Below are positions 26,677-35,295 of a DNA stretch of 42,382 bases, piece by piece (position 1 is the stretch's first letter; each line of letters opens with the position of its first letter). The DNA comes from an uncultured Pseudomonadota bacterium (GTDB lineage Bacteria > Myxococcota_A > Polyangia > Nannocystales > Nannocystaceae): NCBI GenBank assembly GCA_913061055.1, contig CAJXVA010000019.1, forward strand, positions 1 to 42,382. Direction: 5' to 3'. The position numbers and the translations under genes were made by a program. The notes under the pieces are model-generated. The model was given only the letters and a program-made list of their open reading frames with translations, was not told the DNA's origin and ran no database searches.

Positions 26677-26692
26677 CTGACACCGTTGTCAG
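26677..26692. terminator. small hairpin between convergent genes
   Basis: CTGACA (26677-26682) and TGTCAG (26687-26692) form a perfect 6-bp stem with a 4-base loop, just after the PLP gene stop and overlapping the stop of the minus-strand HPF-like gene. There is no U tract on either side, so terminator activity is uncertain. Confidence 0.35.
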
Positions 26693-26991
26693 GTCCGAAC
26701 AGCGCTCTCGACGACACGTTTCAGTTTCGCGATGGCGCCGTCGATGGCGTGGTCGACCGTTGAGCCGTGATCGGTCACCGCGATCGGCTTGCGCCCTTCA
26801 AGCCTCGCTTCCATGACGCAACGCTTGTCACCTTGGCCTGACTTGGCGCCATCCACATCGCTCAGATGAACCTCCACGCGTGTGACGTGCTCGCAAAGCT
26901 CGCCGAGGTCGCTCTGCACGACGCCGGTGACATGGGCGGAAAGCTCTTCGGTTCCTTCGATGTTGTGATCGGTGTTGAGCTGAATCTTCAC
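26689..26991 (-). CDS. short HPF/RaiA-family ribosome-associated protein
   Basis: A 100-aa protein starting at GTG 26991. It shows the S30AE pattern: MKIQLNTDHNIEGTEELSAHVTGVVQSDLGEL, then RVEVHLSDVDGAK, CVMEARLEGRKPIAVTDHGSTVDHAIDGAIAKLKRVVES, that is beta-alpha-beta-beta-beta-alpha. Family members bind the 30S decoding centre in stationary phase or stress. It is the short form, lacking the C-terminal dimerisation domain of long HPF. Several myxobacterial copies of this kind sit in stress loci. The role in hibernation is inferred from the fold only. Confidence 0.75.
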   Translation of the reverse strand: MKIQLNTDHNIEGTEELSAHVTGVVQSDLGELCEHVTRVEVHLSDVDGAKSGQGDKRCVMEARLEGRKPIAVTDHGSTVDHAIDGAIAKLKRVVESAVRT

Positions 26992-27100
26992 CGTGGGCCC
27001 TACCTAGTCTCCTAGCACGGCCGGCGACAGGTGCCTCCGCAACAATTTCGCACCAGCACAGGTCCCCCACGCAAGGACCGTTCGTCGAAGGACGGACCCG

Positions 27101-27538
27101 CTAGGAACCGCACGGGAGGACTTCGGCCAATCGCTCGGCATCGAGCATGCACTCGCCGGCGTTGGCGTTCTTGGCCGGACGTAGCGACGACGGGAGGTCG
27201 CCAGGGTTCTGCAGCAAGGCGGGAAAGAAGGTCAGCGGCGTCTTCCCATTCGGCTTCCACGCCAAGTGGTCGTTGTAGACCCGCGAGCCGCACTGCCCGC
27301 AGAATCGACGCTCAATGGATGCCCCGGGTCTGCGGTAGGAACGGACGAGTTCTGCTCCTGAGGTCAGTGTGAACTGCGTCTTGTCCACGCACACCACCTG
27401 ATACAGCGGCGCCGCATGGGCGCGACGGCAACTGTCGCAGTGGCAGTACGCCGTGAAGATCGGCGAATCGTCATCGGGAATCGTCACGTCGAACGTGACG
27501 TCGCCGCAGTAGCAGTGGCCGGTGACGTGCGTGGACAT
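27101..27538 (-). CDS. GFA-family (CENP-V/GFA) zinc protein
   Basis: A 145-aa protein with the Cys pattern of the glutathione-dependent formaldehyde-activating enzyme fold: Cys9 and Cys11 (GHCYCGDV), Cys32, Cys34 and Cys37 (CHCDSCRR), Cys80 and Cys83 (FCGQCGS). Seven Cys place two zinc ions. Most proteins with this domain are not proven formaldehyde enzymes; the family call is secure, the reaction is not. ATG 27538 is a clear start. It diverges from the Cys-rich lipoprotein gene and lies 109 bases before the HPF-like gene on the same strand. Confidence 0.88.
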   Translation of the reverse strand: MSTHVTGHCYCGDVTFDVTIPDDDSPIFTAYCHCDSCRRAHAAPLYQVVCVDKTQFTLTSGAELVRSYRRPGASIERRFCGQCGSRVYNDHLAWKPNGKTPLTFFPALLQNPGDLPSSLRPAKNANAGECMLDAERLAEVLPCGS

Positions 27539-27823
27539 GGCGGGACGGTAGCAGGTGACGGACCGCGCCTCACCGCCATGTCGAGCGGACTTCTCTCGCA
27601 GACAGGGTCAGGCGGAGAGCCTTCCCTGAAGCCGCTGTTTCTTTACTTTCAACGGAACACCTGAGGCTCGGTGGGTACAGCCTCATTCCGGAAGCCGTGT
27701 CGGCTCGCGTTTTCTTCACGCCGAGACTGCCCGGCTGGTCCTACCAGCCACCGAAAGACCCCGATGACCCGCTCATTCACCACGGCGCTGAGTCGCCAAC
27801 CCTCGAGGGCGGACTCGCCCAAC

Positions 27824-28897
27824 ATGATGGGCCGAGCGAAGACAACGCTGGGGTTCCCCGTGCTCCTCCTCGCCGCGCTCGGTTCATGCGACCGGCCGCC
27901 AGCGCCGCCGGTCACTCCACCCGGGCCTCCACCGCCACCGGAGTATCAAGTGGAGTGCCGGCGAGTGTGTTCCGGTGCGTACTCATTTTGGCGTGAACGC
28001 GAAGTCGTCGGCGACGTTTCCCTGCCCGGCGCGGCCCCCTGCGAGCAAGTCAGAAGCGACATCGAGCGACAGCCGATGGGGCTGACGATTACGACCAGAG
28101 AGGCCGACCCAGACGCCCAGCTGGCCGAGTGCATCGCCCACTTCGATGAGCCAACGTCCGTTCGTGTCGCGGGACGTCAGCTCAGCTTCATCGAAAACTT
28201 CTGGCTTCAGGCCAACCCCGAAGCTCGGCAAGGGGTCGTCGGCCAATCTCGGAACTGCCGCGCTGCGGGGCTCCCCACGTATCGCCTCGAGTGCGAGCCG
28301 CCCGGCGAAGATGCGCTGATCAGCGTCACGGAAGTCGCGCCACCGAGCCACCCCGGCGCACCGGTCGGCACGGTTCCCCGCTGTGAGGACGACGACCGTG
28401 GCACGGTTGGGGAGTCGTGTATGGCGGTTCCTGATGGGTGCGGGGCCTCGCCGCTGCTGACCGGGGAGTGGGCGTGTCGAGGGAGCGTGCTGTTCTGCGT
28501 CGTCGACGAGGCCACGTTCTGCCGCGGAGGCGACGAGCCGGGCTGTGGTGGTGTCGTCGGCACCGCGTGCACCAGCAGCGATCAGTGCGTTCCCGGAGGC
28601 GCGTGCGATCTTCGTGCAGGTCAATGCGCCGTGCTGGATCCAGGTCTGTGCCCCCCTCTTCCGACGTGCTGGCTCTCCTCGCAAACGAACACGTTGTGCC
28701 CGGTCTCCGACGCTGATCCAACAATCCCAGCCAGCGCGCGCGAGTGCACCGCATCCGACGAAGGATCCAACTGCACCGGCACCGTCCTCGGTTGCGGCGC
28801 GACCTTGCTGCCGGGAACGGTGACCTGTGTCGCAGGCTCGAAGTCCTGCGTTCACGACCCCGACGTCGTCCGCACGTGTGGCGAGGAGGAGCCCTGA
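27824..28897 (+). CDS. Cys-rich lipoprotein, unknown function
   Basis: A 357-aa protein from ATG 27824 (a second ATG follows directly); signal peptide with lipobox LGSC (FPVLLLAALGSC), then a Pro-rich linker (PPAPPVTPPGPPPPP). The body has more than 20 Cys, in the C-terminal part arranged as GESCMAVPDGCG, WACRGSVLFCVV, GTACTSSDQCVPGGACDLRAGQC, NCTGTVLGCG, the sort of disulfide-knotted modules seen in myxobacterial surface proteins. No enzyme motif seen. The frame is open upstream to 27671, but the extra residues would block a signal peptide. Confidence 0.7.
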   Translation: MMGRAKTTLGFPVLLLAALGSCDRPPAPPVTPPGPPPPPEYQVECRRVCSGAYSFWREREVVGDVSLPGAAPCEQVRSDIERQPMGLTITTREADPDAQLAECIAHFDEPTSVRVAGRQLSFIENFWLQANPEARQGVVGQSRNCRAAGLPTYRLECEPPGEDALISVTEVAPPSHPGAPVGTVPRCEDDDRGTVGESCMAVPDGCGASPLLTGEWACRGSVLFCVVDEATFCRGGDEPGCGGVVGTACTSSDQCVPGGACDLRAGQCAVLDPGLCPPLPTCWLSSQTNTLCPVSDADPTIPASARECTASDEGSNCTGTVLGCGATLLPGTVTCVAGSKSCVHDPDVVRTCGEEEP

Positions 28898-28942
28898 GAA
28901 GGCCTGGTCCGGTCCACCTGCCGTGAGCCCGGCCTGTGAATC

Positions 28943-29416
28943 TCACTGACCTCGCCGGCGCGGTGGCCCGAAGCCTGGTGCGATGCACGGATCCCGCGAC
29001 GGCCCGGGCCACGGCCCGAAGTTCGAGTCGTCGAGGCCGTTCAACATCCCCCAGCCCCGCTCGAGGAATCGCGGCACCGTCGGCAACAGGCCCTCGAAAT
29101 CCACGACCCAGAACAACTCCGTGTCCGCGTGCAGACACACTCCGTCTCGCAGAACCGAAGCCGAGCACCACAGGGTGAACAGCGTCCCGTCCGTGAGCAT
29201 GTTGGGCATTGCGTCCCAGGCCCGTGGTTCCGCCTCGATGTCGATGGCGCCCGTCTTCCCCGCGACCGGGCCGGAGATGCTCACATGTGCCCTGCGTCCC
29301 CGACTCATGCCGGACCAAGCCCGCGGGTCTGCGAAACCCATGACGACCTCGCGAACCGGTGCCATCTGGTCCCAGTAGGTCTCTTGCTTCGTCAGGATGT
29401 CGTCGGAGGTTTCCAT
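28943..29416 (-). CDS. hypothetical protein
   Basis: A 157-aa soluble protein from ATG 29416 (METSDDILTKQETYWDQM); the frame runs on upstream but into the 5' region of the divergent phosphatase gene, without protein character. Notable are five Trp in the body, a central GRRAHVSISGPVAGKTGAIDIEAEPRAW segment and a Pro-rich tail (GPWPGPSRDPCIAPGF). No signal peptide or membrane segment. I do not recognise the family. It diverges from the PP2C gene across 140 bases. Confidence 0.55.
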   Translation of the reverse strand: METSDDILTKQETYWDQMAPVREVVMGFADPRAWSGMSRGRRAHVSISGPVAGKTGAIDIEAEPRAWDAMPNMLTDGTLFTLWCSASVLRDGVCLHADTELFWVVDFEGLLPTVPRFLERGWGMLNGLDDSNFGPWPGPSRDPCIAPGFGPPRRRGQ

Positions 29417-29556
29417 CGGCTGGGCTGACCTAGCTTTCGTCACCGTTTCACAGATCAGCGTAGCCGAACCCCGGAGCCTCGCCAGCGGCGCCGCCTCTGA
29501 CCGTGCACCGGATGCGGCCGACGACGTCCCCGCTGCGGCGATGCTAAGCCTCCTGC

Positions 29557-30177
29557 ATGCTCGCTCCCCAAACCGAGTGTGTCGTCGTCGCACGGCGCGG
29601 CCTCGGACAGGACCGTGCTGCCGTCGAGTCGAACAACGGCGCGACAACCTTGGTGCTTGCGGACGGAGCCGGTGGACGAGCCGGCGGACGTCAAGCCGCG
29701 GAGCTGTGCACGGCGGCGGCACTGGAACGAATGCGGTATCCGGACGGCACCGATCCGCTGGTGGTCCTCAGCAAGCTCGACGGCATGCTTCAGGCAGATC
29801 GGGACGCCGGAGAATCGACGCTTGTCCTGTGCCAACTCGCCGGAGCGGAGCTGCGCGGCGCAAGCGTCGGAGACTCTGGCGCCTGGCTGATCGGAGACTC
29901 CGGATACCGGGACCTCACCGACAACCAGAGCCGAAAACCGATGCTAGGGTCCGGGGCCGCCCGCGGTACCGCATTTACAGCGTCGATCACCTCGGAGACG
30001 CTGCTGATCGCGAGCGATGGACTGCTCAAGTTCGCCTCACATCTGACCATCTGCGGCATCGTTCGTGGCGCGACCGATCTCGCCGACGCCGGACGACAGC
30101 TGATCGACAGCGTCCGTCTGCGTTCGGGCGACCTCCAGGACGACACAAGCCTGATCCTCTTGCGACTCTCTCCCTGA
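29557..30177 (+). CDS. PP2C-type Ser/Thr protein phosphatase
   Basis: A 206-aa minimal PPM-family phosphatase, which removes phosphate from Ser/Thr using two metal ions. Motifs in order: GLGQDRAAVES (first metal Asp), LADGAGGRAGGRQAAE (the DG-GG metal motif), GESTLVL, GASVGDSGAWLI, LIASDGLLKF (metal Asp) and DDTSLILLRL (last metal Asp). It is shorter than the usual 240-260 aa but keeps all metal ligands. It may oppose Hanks-type kinases such as the one encoded at 14580-17546, although nothing ties the two directly. It ends 22 bases from a convergent gene. Confidence 0.88.
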   Translation: MLAPQTECVVVARRGLGQDRAAVESNNGATTLVLADGAGGRAGGRQAAELCTAAALERMRYPDGTDPLVVLSKLDGMLQADRDAGESTLVLCQLAGAELRGASVGDSGAWLIGDSGYRDLTDNQSRKPMLGSGAARGTAFTASITSETLLIASDGLLKFASHLTICGIVRGATDLADAGRQLIDSVRLRSGDLQDDTSLILLRLSP

Positions 30178-30199
30178 GGACCGGTCACTCACGCTTCGG

Positions 30200-30745
30200 T
30201 CAGCCACCCCAGAACACGCTGACCACGAGATAGCTGGCCATGCCGTACATCGCCAGCAGTCCCAGGGTCATGAACAAGCCTCGAACACCATCGTGACCTC
30301 GGAGGTAGCTATACGTGTAGCCCAACCGAGCAACGGCAAACCCGGTGATCCAGACCAGCGCCGCAGCAGTGCTCGGTGAGGTCAAGACGAAGACAACCGC
30401 CAGGAACGTGAAGTAGACCGTGTTCTCGGTCGTGTTGCGGTGGGCGTTGTGGTGCCGCTCGAGTTCGCGAATCCCATCTCGCGGCGCGTCTTCGGGACTC
30501 GTCCCGCTTGCGGCCCACTCCTCCGGAGTTGCGTGCATCTTGAATCGGCCGCGGGTCAACTCGGTCGCGGTCATGAGCCACGTGTGGTTGACCGCCAGCA
30601 ACACCGCCGCGATGACGAGCGCACGCATGCACCAAGCGGACGGCAGCGCAGCAACGTACGGGTTCACCCCGAACGCGAAGACGTTCAGCGCCAAGCTGAC
30701 GAGCAGCACGGCGACCGGGTAGAGGGTGACGATGAGCTTCCCCAA
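30200..30745 (-). CDS. MAPEG-family membrane protein
   Basis: A 181-aa protein with four hydrophobic segments (about 3-25, 41-60, 110-133, 152-178). The loop-helix ELERHHNAHRNTTENTVYFTFLAVVFVL matches the MAPEG motif (RAHxNxxENxP region), the glutathione-binding part of microsomal glutathione transferase-like proteins; the usual Pro after Glu-Asn is replaced (ENTVY). Function as a transferase is unproven for bacterial members. The start is TTG 30745, since no ATG or GTG precedes the first membrane segment. Confidence 0.8.
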   Translation of the reverse strand: MGKLIVTLYPVAVLLVSLALNVFAFGVNPYVAALPSAWCMRALVIAAVLLAVNHTWLMTATELTRGRFKMHATPEEWAASGTSPEDAPRDGIRELERHHNAHRNTTENTVYFTFLAVVFVLTSPSTAAALVWITGFAVARLGYTYSYLRGHDGVRGLFMTLGLLAMYGMASYLVVSVFWGG

Positions 30746-30865
30746 GGACGACTAGGCTAGGTTCTCTTGCTCGAGACGCTTGGAGCGAATCCGGAACGCA
30801 GGGGTGCATATTCGCCCCGGCGCCTAGCCCCGCCGCTGGCCATCTGAGCACCGCAGACGGGCGGT

Positions 30866-31735
30866 TCACTTCATTCGGGCGATGTCTGGACCGCTGGGGG
30901 CGGGGATGAAGGCCTCATCATCACCGGGAATGCTCGGGAAACCGCGGGCACGCCAGCGCCGCGCTTGCTCGGCAAGGCGGTCACGATCCGAGTGCACCAG
31001 GTTCCACCACATGAACCGTTTGCCGATCGGATCGCCACCGAGGATCGCGACCGTCGCGTCCGTGATCGCCTCGACGCGCTGCGGGCCCGACTCGGCGACC
31101 AACATTTCGAACTCGGCGGAAACCGAGCCGGCCACGGCGACGCGACCCGCGACCGGGTAGACACAGCGCTCCTCATGGTCGGGTAGAGAAAGGCTCTCCC
31201 CCGCCTTCAGCTCCACCATCGCGTAGACGAGGTTCGATGTGGTCGAGACAGGCGACTCAGCCCCCCAGCCGTTGCCGGCCAGCAGATGTACGGCTCGCCC
31301 TTCGATATCCAACGTGGGTAGGTCGCTCCAGCTCCCGAAGGCCGGCGCCTGCTCCTCCTCACCGTCTGCGTGCGCACACCAAAGCTGGAGTCCGTGACTG
31401 ACCGACCGCCGTCCAAGCATCGCCTCGGGAGCCCGCTCGCTGTGCACGACACCGTGCCCTGCGCGCATCCAGTGGATCTCTCCGGGGCGAACGATGGCGT
31501 GCCCGCCTGTCGAGTCTCGGTGCTCGACCTGTCCACGAAACAGGTAGCTCACCGTTGAGATGCCGCAGTGCGGGTGAGGCAGGACGTCGCCCTCACGCGT
31601 GGCCGTCCGCTCATGCGGGCCGAAGTGGTCGAGGAACACCCACGGGCCGACCTTGCGCGCCGCGTGATGGGGCAAGACTCGACGAACTTCGGCGGCACCG
31701 ACCGAGGCCTTGCGAGCAGGAATACGCACCGTCAT
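30866..31735 (-). CDS. pirin family protein
   Basis: A 289-aa bicupin. The N-terminal cupin has the metal site His54, His56 (HPHCGISTV), His98 and Glu100 (GHGVVHSE), the exact set that binds iron in pirins; DHFGP and YLFRGQVEHRDSTG are family motifs. The C-terminal cupin (about 165-235) ends in GGDPIGKRFMWWNLVHS, also typical. Some pirins have quercetinase activity and others act as redox-sensing partners; which applies cannot be told. ATG 31735 is clear. Same strand as the PNPOx-like gene upstream, 86 bases apart. Confidence 0.92.
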   Translation of the reverse strand: MTVRIPARKASVGAAEVRRVLPHHAARKVGPWVFLDHFGPHERTATREGDVLPHPHCGISTVSYLFRGQVEHRDSTGGHAIVRPGEIHWMRAGHGVVHSERAPEAMLGRRSVSHGLQLWCAHADGEEEQAPAFGSWSDLPTLDIEGRAVHLLAGNGWGAESPVSTTSNLVYAMVELKAGESLSLPDHEERCVYPVAGRVAVAGSVSAEFEMLVAESGPQRVEAITDATVAILGGDPIGKRFMWWNLVHSDRDRLAEQARRWRARGFPSIPGDDEAFIPAPSGPDIARMK

Positions 31736-31821
31736 GCATGCAACCTAGACAAGAGAAGGAACCAATCTGGGGCCAACAAGTGTGGAAGTCACGAACAAAG
31801 CCCAGTGTGCCTCATATCAAC

Positions 31822-32343
31822 CTACGTCGCCGAGGTCGGCCCAACCGAACAGTCACCGCGAGTCACAAGCCCACCGAGCTTCACGGGATCAACGGCGTCG
31901 ATCTCGATGTCCCGGACCGAACAGTCGAACGAGGGCCACAGCAGCTTTCCGCCGGGCAGCAGCCGCGCTCCGCGGACGCGACGCAGCATCCGGTCGCGTT
32001 CCTGCTCGGTCGGTGCTCGCGTTTCGGTACGGGCGCGACCACGCAGCCGAATGGCGGGCAGACGAGAGAATCGCGACCGACACAACGCATCGAGCCACAG
32101 CCGCTTGCCCGAATCCACCGCCAGAATGCACACCCGCGGGTCCGCAGACAGCCGCCCCCCAAGACGCTGCGTGTACATCTCGAAGTAGCAGGCGCGGCCG
32201 GGTTCGCCCAGGAGCACCGAACCCACGGGCGTCACCCACGGCTCGCCGTCGGGCCCGGTGCTGGCCACCGAGAAGTGCAGGGTGCTGGAGAAGCTGGCTG
32301 CGAACAGGTGGCGGATTTCTCGCCAGAGGTCTTCGTCGATCAT
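31822..32343 (-). CDS. pyridoxamine 5'-phosphate oxidase-like flavoprotein
   Basis: A 173-aa split-barrel protein: LHFSVASTGPDGEPWVTPVGSVLLGEPGRACYFEMYTQRLGGRLSADPRVCILAVDS is the standard first half of PNPOx-like flavin reductases. True PdxH substrate residues are not evident, so a general FMN- or F420-type reductase is more likely. It overlaps the TetR gene by four bases (32340-32343) and is therefore its operon partner and probably part of the regulated response. Confidence 0.78.
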   Translation of the reverse strand: MIDEDLWREIRHLFAASFSSTLHFSVASTGPDGEPWVTPVGSVLLGEPGRACYFEMYTQRLGGRLSADPRVCILAVDSGKRLWLDALCRSRFSRLPAIRLRGRARTETRAPTEQERDRMLRRVRGARLLPGGKLLWPSFDCSVRDIEIDAVDPVKLGGLVTRGDCSVGPTSAT

Positions 32344-32927
32344 GTTGATGGTGTCCTCATCAGGCAGGCTGCCGACTCACGCACCAACGACTCCGCGGTC
32401 TGCGTGATCGGCCCGCCTCGGGTAAGCGGCCGGCGAATCACGGCCAGCGGAATGCCCGTGAGCGCCAGCGTCGTTCGCTCCATCGCTTCGCGGTCGGACC
32501 GCCCTAAGAAGCGTTCGGCCATCGCGCCGAGCTGCTTCGCAGTCTTGCGCTGCATGCCCGTGATCGCGGTGCGCGTCGCAGCGGGGCAGTCGTCCACCAC
32601 GAAATGCTCCGCTGAGTGCACGAGCAGGACGCCCGCGAGTTCGCGATGTCGACGGGCCCACTGAACCGGAAGCACGGCAACCTCTGCGGGGTCCTGCTCC
32701 CCCTCGGCCCGTGCCCACCAGAACTGCTGGAATGCATCGAGGCAACTGCGCCAGACCTCTGCGAGGAGGTGAGGACGAGAGTCGAAACGGTGATAGACGG
32801 ACCCGCTCGGAGCACCGGCCGCCTCCGCCACGCCAACCATCGTCACCGCACCCGGGCCTTCGATAGCCGCGAGCGCCGTCGCATGTTTGACCAACTCTTC
32901 GGCCGTGTATTTGGGTGCTCGCCCCAC
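32340..32927 (-). CDS. TetR family transcriptional regulator
   Basis: A 195-aa repressor-type protein. The N-terminal helix-turn-helix (about 8-52) reads KYTAEELVKHATALAAIEGPGAVTMVGVAEAAGAPSGSVYHRFDSRPHLLAEVW, a close match to the TetR consensus with the recognition helix SGSVYHRF. The C-terminal ligand domain is diverged. The GTG at 32927 is the start; an AT-rich imperfect palindrome lies immediately upstream and probably serves autoregulation of the TetR/PNPOx pair. The stop overlaps the start of the PNPOx-like gene. Confidence 0.92.
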   Translation of the reverse strand: MGRAPKYTAEELVKHATALAAIEGPGAVTMVGVAEAAGAPSGSVYHRFDSRPHLLAEVWRSCLDAFQQFWWARAEGEQDPAEVAVLPVQWARRHRELAGVLLVHSAEHFVVDDCPAATRTAITGMQRKTAKQLGAMAERFLGRSDREAMERTTLALTGIPLAVIRRPLTRGGPITQTAESLVRESAACLMRTPST

Positions 32928-32928
32928 A

Positions 32929-32954
32929 TTTAAGAGACTACCCTCTAATTTAAA
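32929..32954. promoter_or_regulatory. candidate TetR operator/promoter
   Basis: A 26-base AT-rich stretch in very GC-rich DNA. AGAG (32933-32936) and CTCT (32943-32946) face each other over six bases, flanked by TTTAA (32929-32933) and TTAAA (32950-32954). Symmetry is imperfect, with the two pairs centred two bases apart. Its position directly before the tetR GTG suggests an autoregulatory operator overlapping the -10 region. Confidence 0.4.
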
Positions 32955-33210
32955 ATGTTCAAGGACACCGTGCAGGCCAGGGCATCTTTGCTGTCACGTA
33001 GAAGTCTCCGACGCAGCGGTTTCGTCCCGCGACTCTGCTCGTGCGCCTCCGCCGTAGACGTCGGCGACCGGCCGAGAGGTCGCTCCTCCGGAGGCCAAGG
33101 TGGGCACCGAAGAACTGACCGCGCCATCCGACCTCAGGGAGTGATGTTCCCCACAAGCCCGTTGAACGCCGGGGCAATCCGACGGGCGCTCCGACGACTC
33201 TCCGTGGGTG

Positions 33211-35163
33211 ATGAACCCACGATCTCTCCTCGCTGTCCTCCTTCTCGCCGGGGCCTGCTCGTCCGTAGACGATCCGCTCGGGGCCGAGGACATCAACGCA
33301 ATCTCGCCGCTCGACGCATCGTCTGACCCGCTCCCACTGAGAATCGAGGAACCGGCGGAGCCGTCGTCGGAGGACGATGCCCACGACTGCGTCCTCTCAG
33401 AAGACGACGCGTCGATCGTCGAGGCCAAGGTCAGCGGTCCAGCCCACCGGACCGTCGGTCGATCGGACACCATCAGTCTCGCGGTCACCAACGCCGGCGA
33501 GACCGAGGGGTCACTTTCGATTCACGCGTTCGTGTTCTCCGCGAGAGGAACCCAGGAACTCAGGTCCATCGCGGTCGAGACGCTCGCGGCAGGGGACACC
33601 GCCAACGTCTCCATCGATATCGGAGTGCTCGGGCTCCCGACCGCGGCCCTGGAACGCTCGGGCCGAATCGTGTTCACCGCGGAGCTCGACCTCGGACACG
33701 GTGCGACGCACCAACCGACGCTCCCGCTGACCCGATACTTTCATCCTTCCTCTACAGGCGCCTGGGAGCTTTACGACCGTGACGTTCGTGACCAGACGTT
33801 CGACGGCGGCGCCCTCACCGAGGACGCCCGCCGATTCGCGCGCGAGGCCACCGCGGCGGGCTCCACTGTCCTCGACGCACACGTGCATCCACTCGATGCG
33901 ACCCCACAAGACGATGGCTGGCCCGACGACCCCCACGAGGCGGTCGCCTTGGCTGAAGCGCCCGGATTCACCACTGCCTCGAGTGCGGGAGGGTCGGTCA
34001 ACTTCTGCTTTCGGCTGGAGACGCAGTACGACGACGCCGGCCTCGGAGAGGACTTCTGGACCAGCAACACACCAACGTTCCGAGACGCGCGGGGGCTGTA
34101 CTCCCGTGTCGAGCGATACACGGCCTCTGGCTGGACTTCCATCTTCGAGGGCTACACCGGTGACGGCATCGGCAGCGGTGACCCCGGCAAAGGCTGTACC
34201 GGCAACCTCGCCGCCAGTGGAGCCGCGTTCTACCGATATCGAATCTGGGCCAAGGGCCAGGTTCAGGGGAACCCGGTCGAAGCCTGGGACGACTTGGGGT
34301 CATCAGCATGGGTTCTGCGCAGCTACGCGATCGGCGGGCTCGACATCGTTTCTGGAGGGACACACCAGGTCGACATCTCCACTGAGGTCGACGAGCGCCT
34401 CAACGTGCTCATGATGGTTTCCTACGCGCTGTACCGACACGCGGGAGGTCTTTCCGGGAAACTGTTCAAGGTCCGTGTCGACGACTCCACGCGTTACGAC
34501 TCTTCTGCCGAGATCGTCTACATCAGCGATGCGTCCTCCGACGAGAAGTTCAAGGGGAACCACGAGACCGGGCACGCTGTCGGCGACCACACGACCGGCG
34601 GCATGATCGTGGGCTCGAACTACGACGTGGCGGATTCGATCTGCCCCGCCACTGCCGACTCCCCGAGTTCGACCAACAACCACTCCCTGCTCAGCCGCGA
34701 GCACTCCGAAGCCGCCGCAAACGAAGGGTTCGCCCATTTCTATTCTGCCGACGTGTTCAACGACCACGACGAAACCGATTGCTGGTTCGGCTACTACAAG
34801 AACGAGTACGGTCTGCCCAAACCGCTCGCCATCAACTGCGAGAGTGGCAACACGCTCTCAGGCAACCCCTTCTCCACCCGCTTCATGGAGAACGAGTGCG
34901 CCTCCGGGATCGTCTTTCCGCCGTGGATCGACGAGTTCGGGGGTCATGGGATTGAGCTCGACTGGCTGCGTGCGTTCTGGGACGTGCACACCAACGGCAG
35001 CTCCCCCCCACACATGAACACCGTCCTCGATTGGATCGACTCTGCCGACGAGCCGAGCAATGGCACCGCGTACGACGAACTCGACGACGCGGCCGACGCG
35101 TACGGAGGCGTCATCGAGACCAACTGGAACTCAGCCAAGTCCCTCAACGGCATCGATCACTAG
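33211..35163 (+). CDS. secreted lipoprotein, gluzincin-like metallopeptidase
   Basis: A 650-aa protein from ATG 33211 (GTG 33208 is one codon earlier). Signal peptide MNPRSLLAVLLLAGAC with lipobox AGAC. Residues 70-190 look like a beta-sandwich (VSGPAHRTVGRSDTISLAVTNAGETEGSLSIHAFVFS). The second half holds HETGH (His451, Glu452, His455) and, about 50 residues on, NEGFAHF with Glu505, the usual arrangement of the third zinc ligand in gluzincins. Substrate and exact family unknown; the peptidase call rests on these two motifs. An extracellular role fits the predatory, proteolytic life of myxobacteria. It diverges from the TetR gene. Confidence 0.65.
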   Translation: MNPRSLLAVLLLAGACSSVDDPLGAEDINAISPLDASSDPLPLRIEEPAEPSSEDDAHDCVLSEDDASIVEAKVSGPAHRTVGRSDTISLAVTNAGETEGSLSIHAFVFSARGTQELRSIAVETLAAGDTANVSIDIGVLGLPTAALERSGRIVFTAELDLGHGATHQPTLPLTRYFHPSSTGAWELYDRDVRDQTFDGGALTEDARRFAREATAAGSTVLDAHVHPLDATPQDDGWPDDPHEAVALAEAPGFTTASSAGGSVNFCFRLETQYDDAGLGEDFWTSNTPTFRDARGLYSRVERYTASGWTSIFEGYTGDGIGSGDPGKGCTGNLAASGAAFYRYRIWAKGQVQGNPVEAWDDLGSSAWVLRSYAIGGLDIVSGGTHQVDISTEVDERLNVLMMVSYALYRHAGGLSGKLFKVRVDDSTRYDSSAEIVYISDASSDEKFKGNHETGHAVGDHTTGGMIVGSNYDVADSICPATADSPSSTNNHSLLSREHSEAAANEGFAHFYSADVFNDHDETDCWFGYYKNEYGLPKPLAINCESGNTLSGNPFSTRFMENECASGIVFPPWIDEFGGHGIELDWLRAFWDVHTNGSSPPHMNTVLDWIDSADEPSNGTAYDELDDAADAYGGVIETNWNSAKSLNGIDH

Positions 35164-35185
35164 CAGGGGACCGTAACCACTCCTT

Positions 35186-35247
35186 GGAGCGCGGCCGCCG
35201 GGGTCCTCTCGGGGGACTCGCGCCCCAAGGCGACCAGGCCACGCTCC
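35186..35247. terminator. possible stem-loop after the peptidase gene
   Basis: GGAGCGCGGCC (35186-35196) pairs with GGCCACGCTCC (35237-35247), ten of eleven bases complementary with the last as a G-U or mismatch, around a 40-base GC-rich loop. No U tract. It lies between two plus-strand genes and could limit read-through. Confidence 0.35.
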
Positions 35248-35295
35248 TTGGGTCGTGAAGCCCCCGACTCGCGGTGTTACGCTGCGGCCGCAACG

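Noticed and set aside
34561..34590. Metzincin signature in the secreted peptidase (HETGHAVGDH)
   Set aside because: The third His is one residue too close for HExxHxxGxxH; a downstream Glu in NEGFAHF fits the gluzincin plan better.
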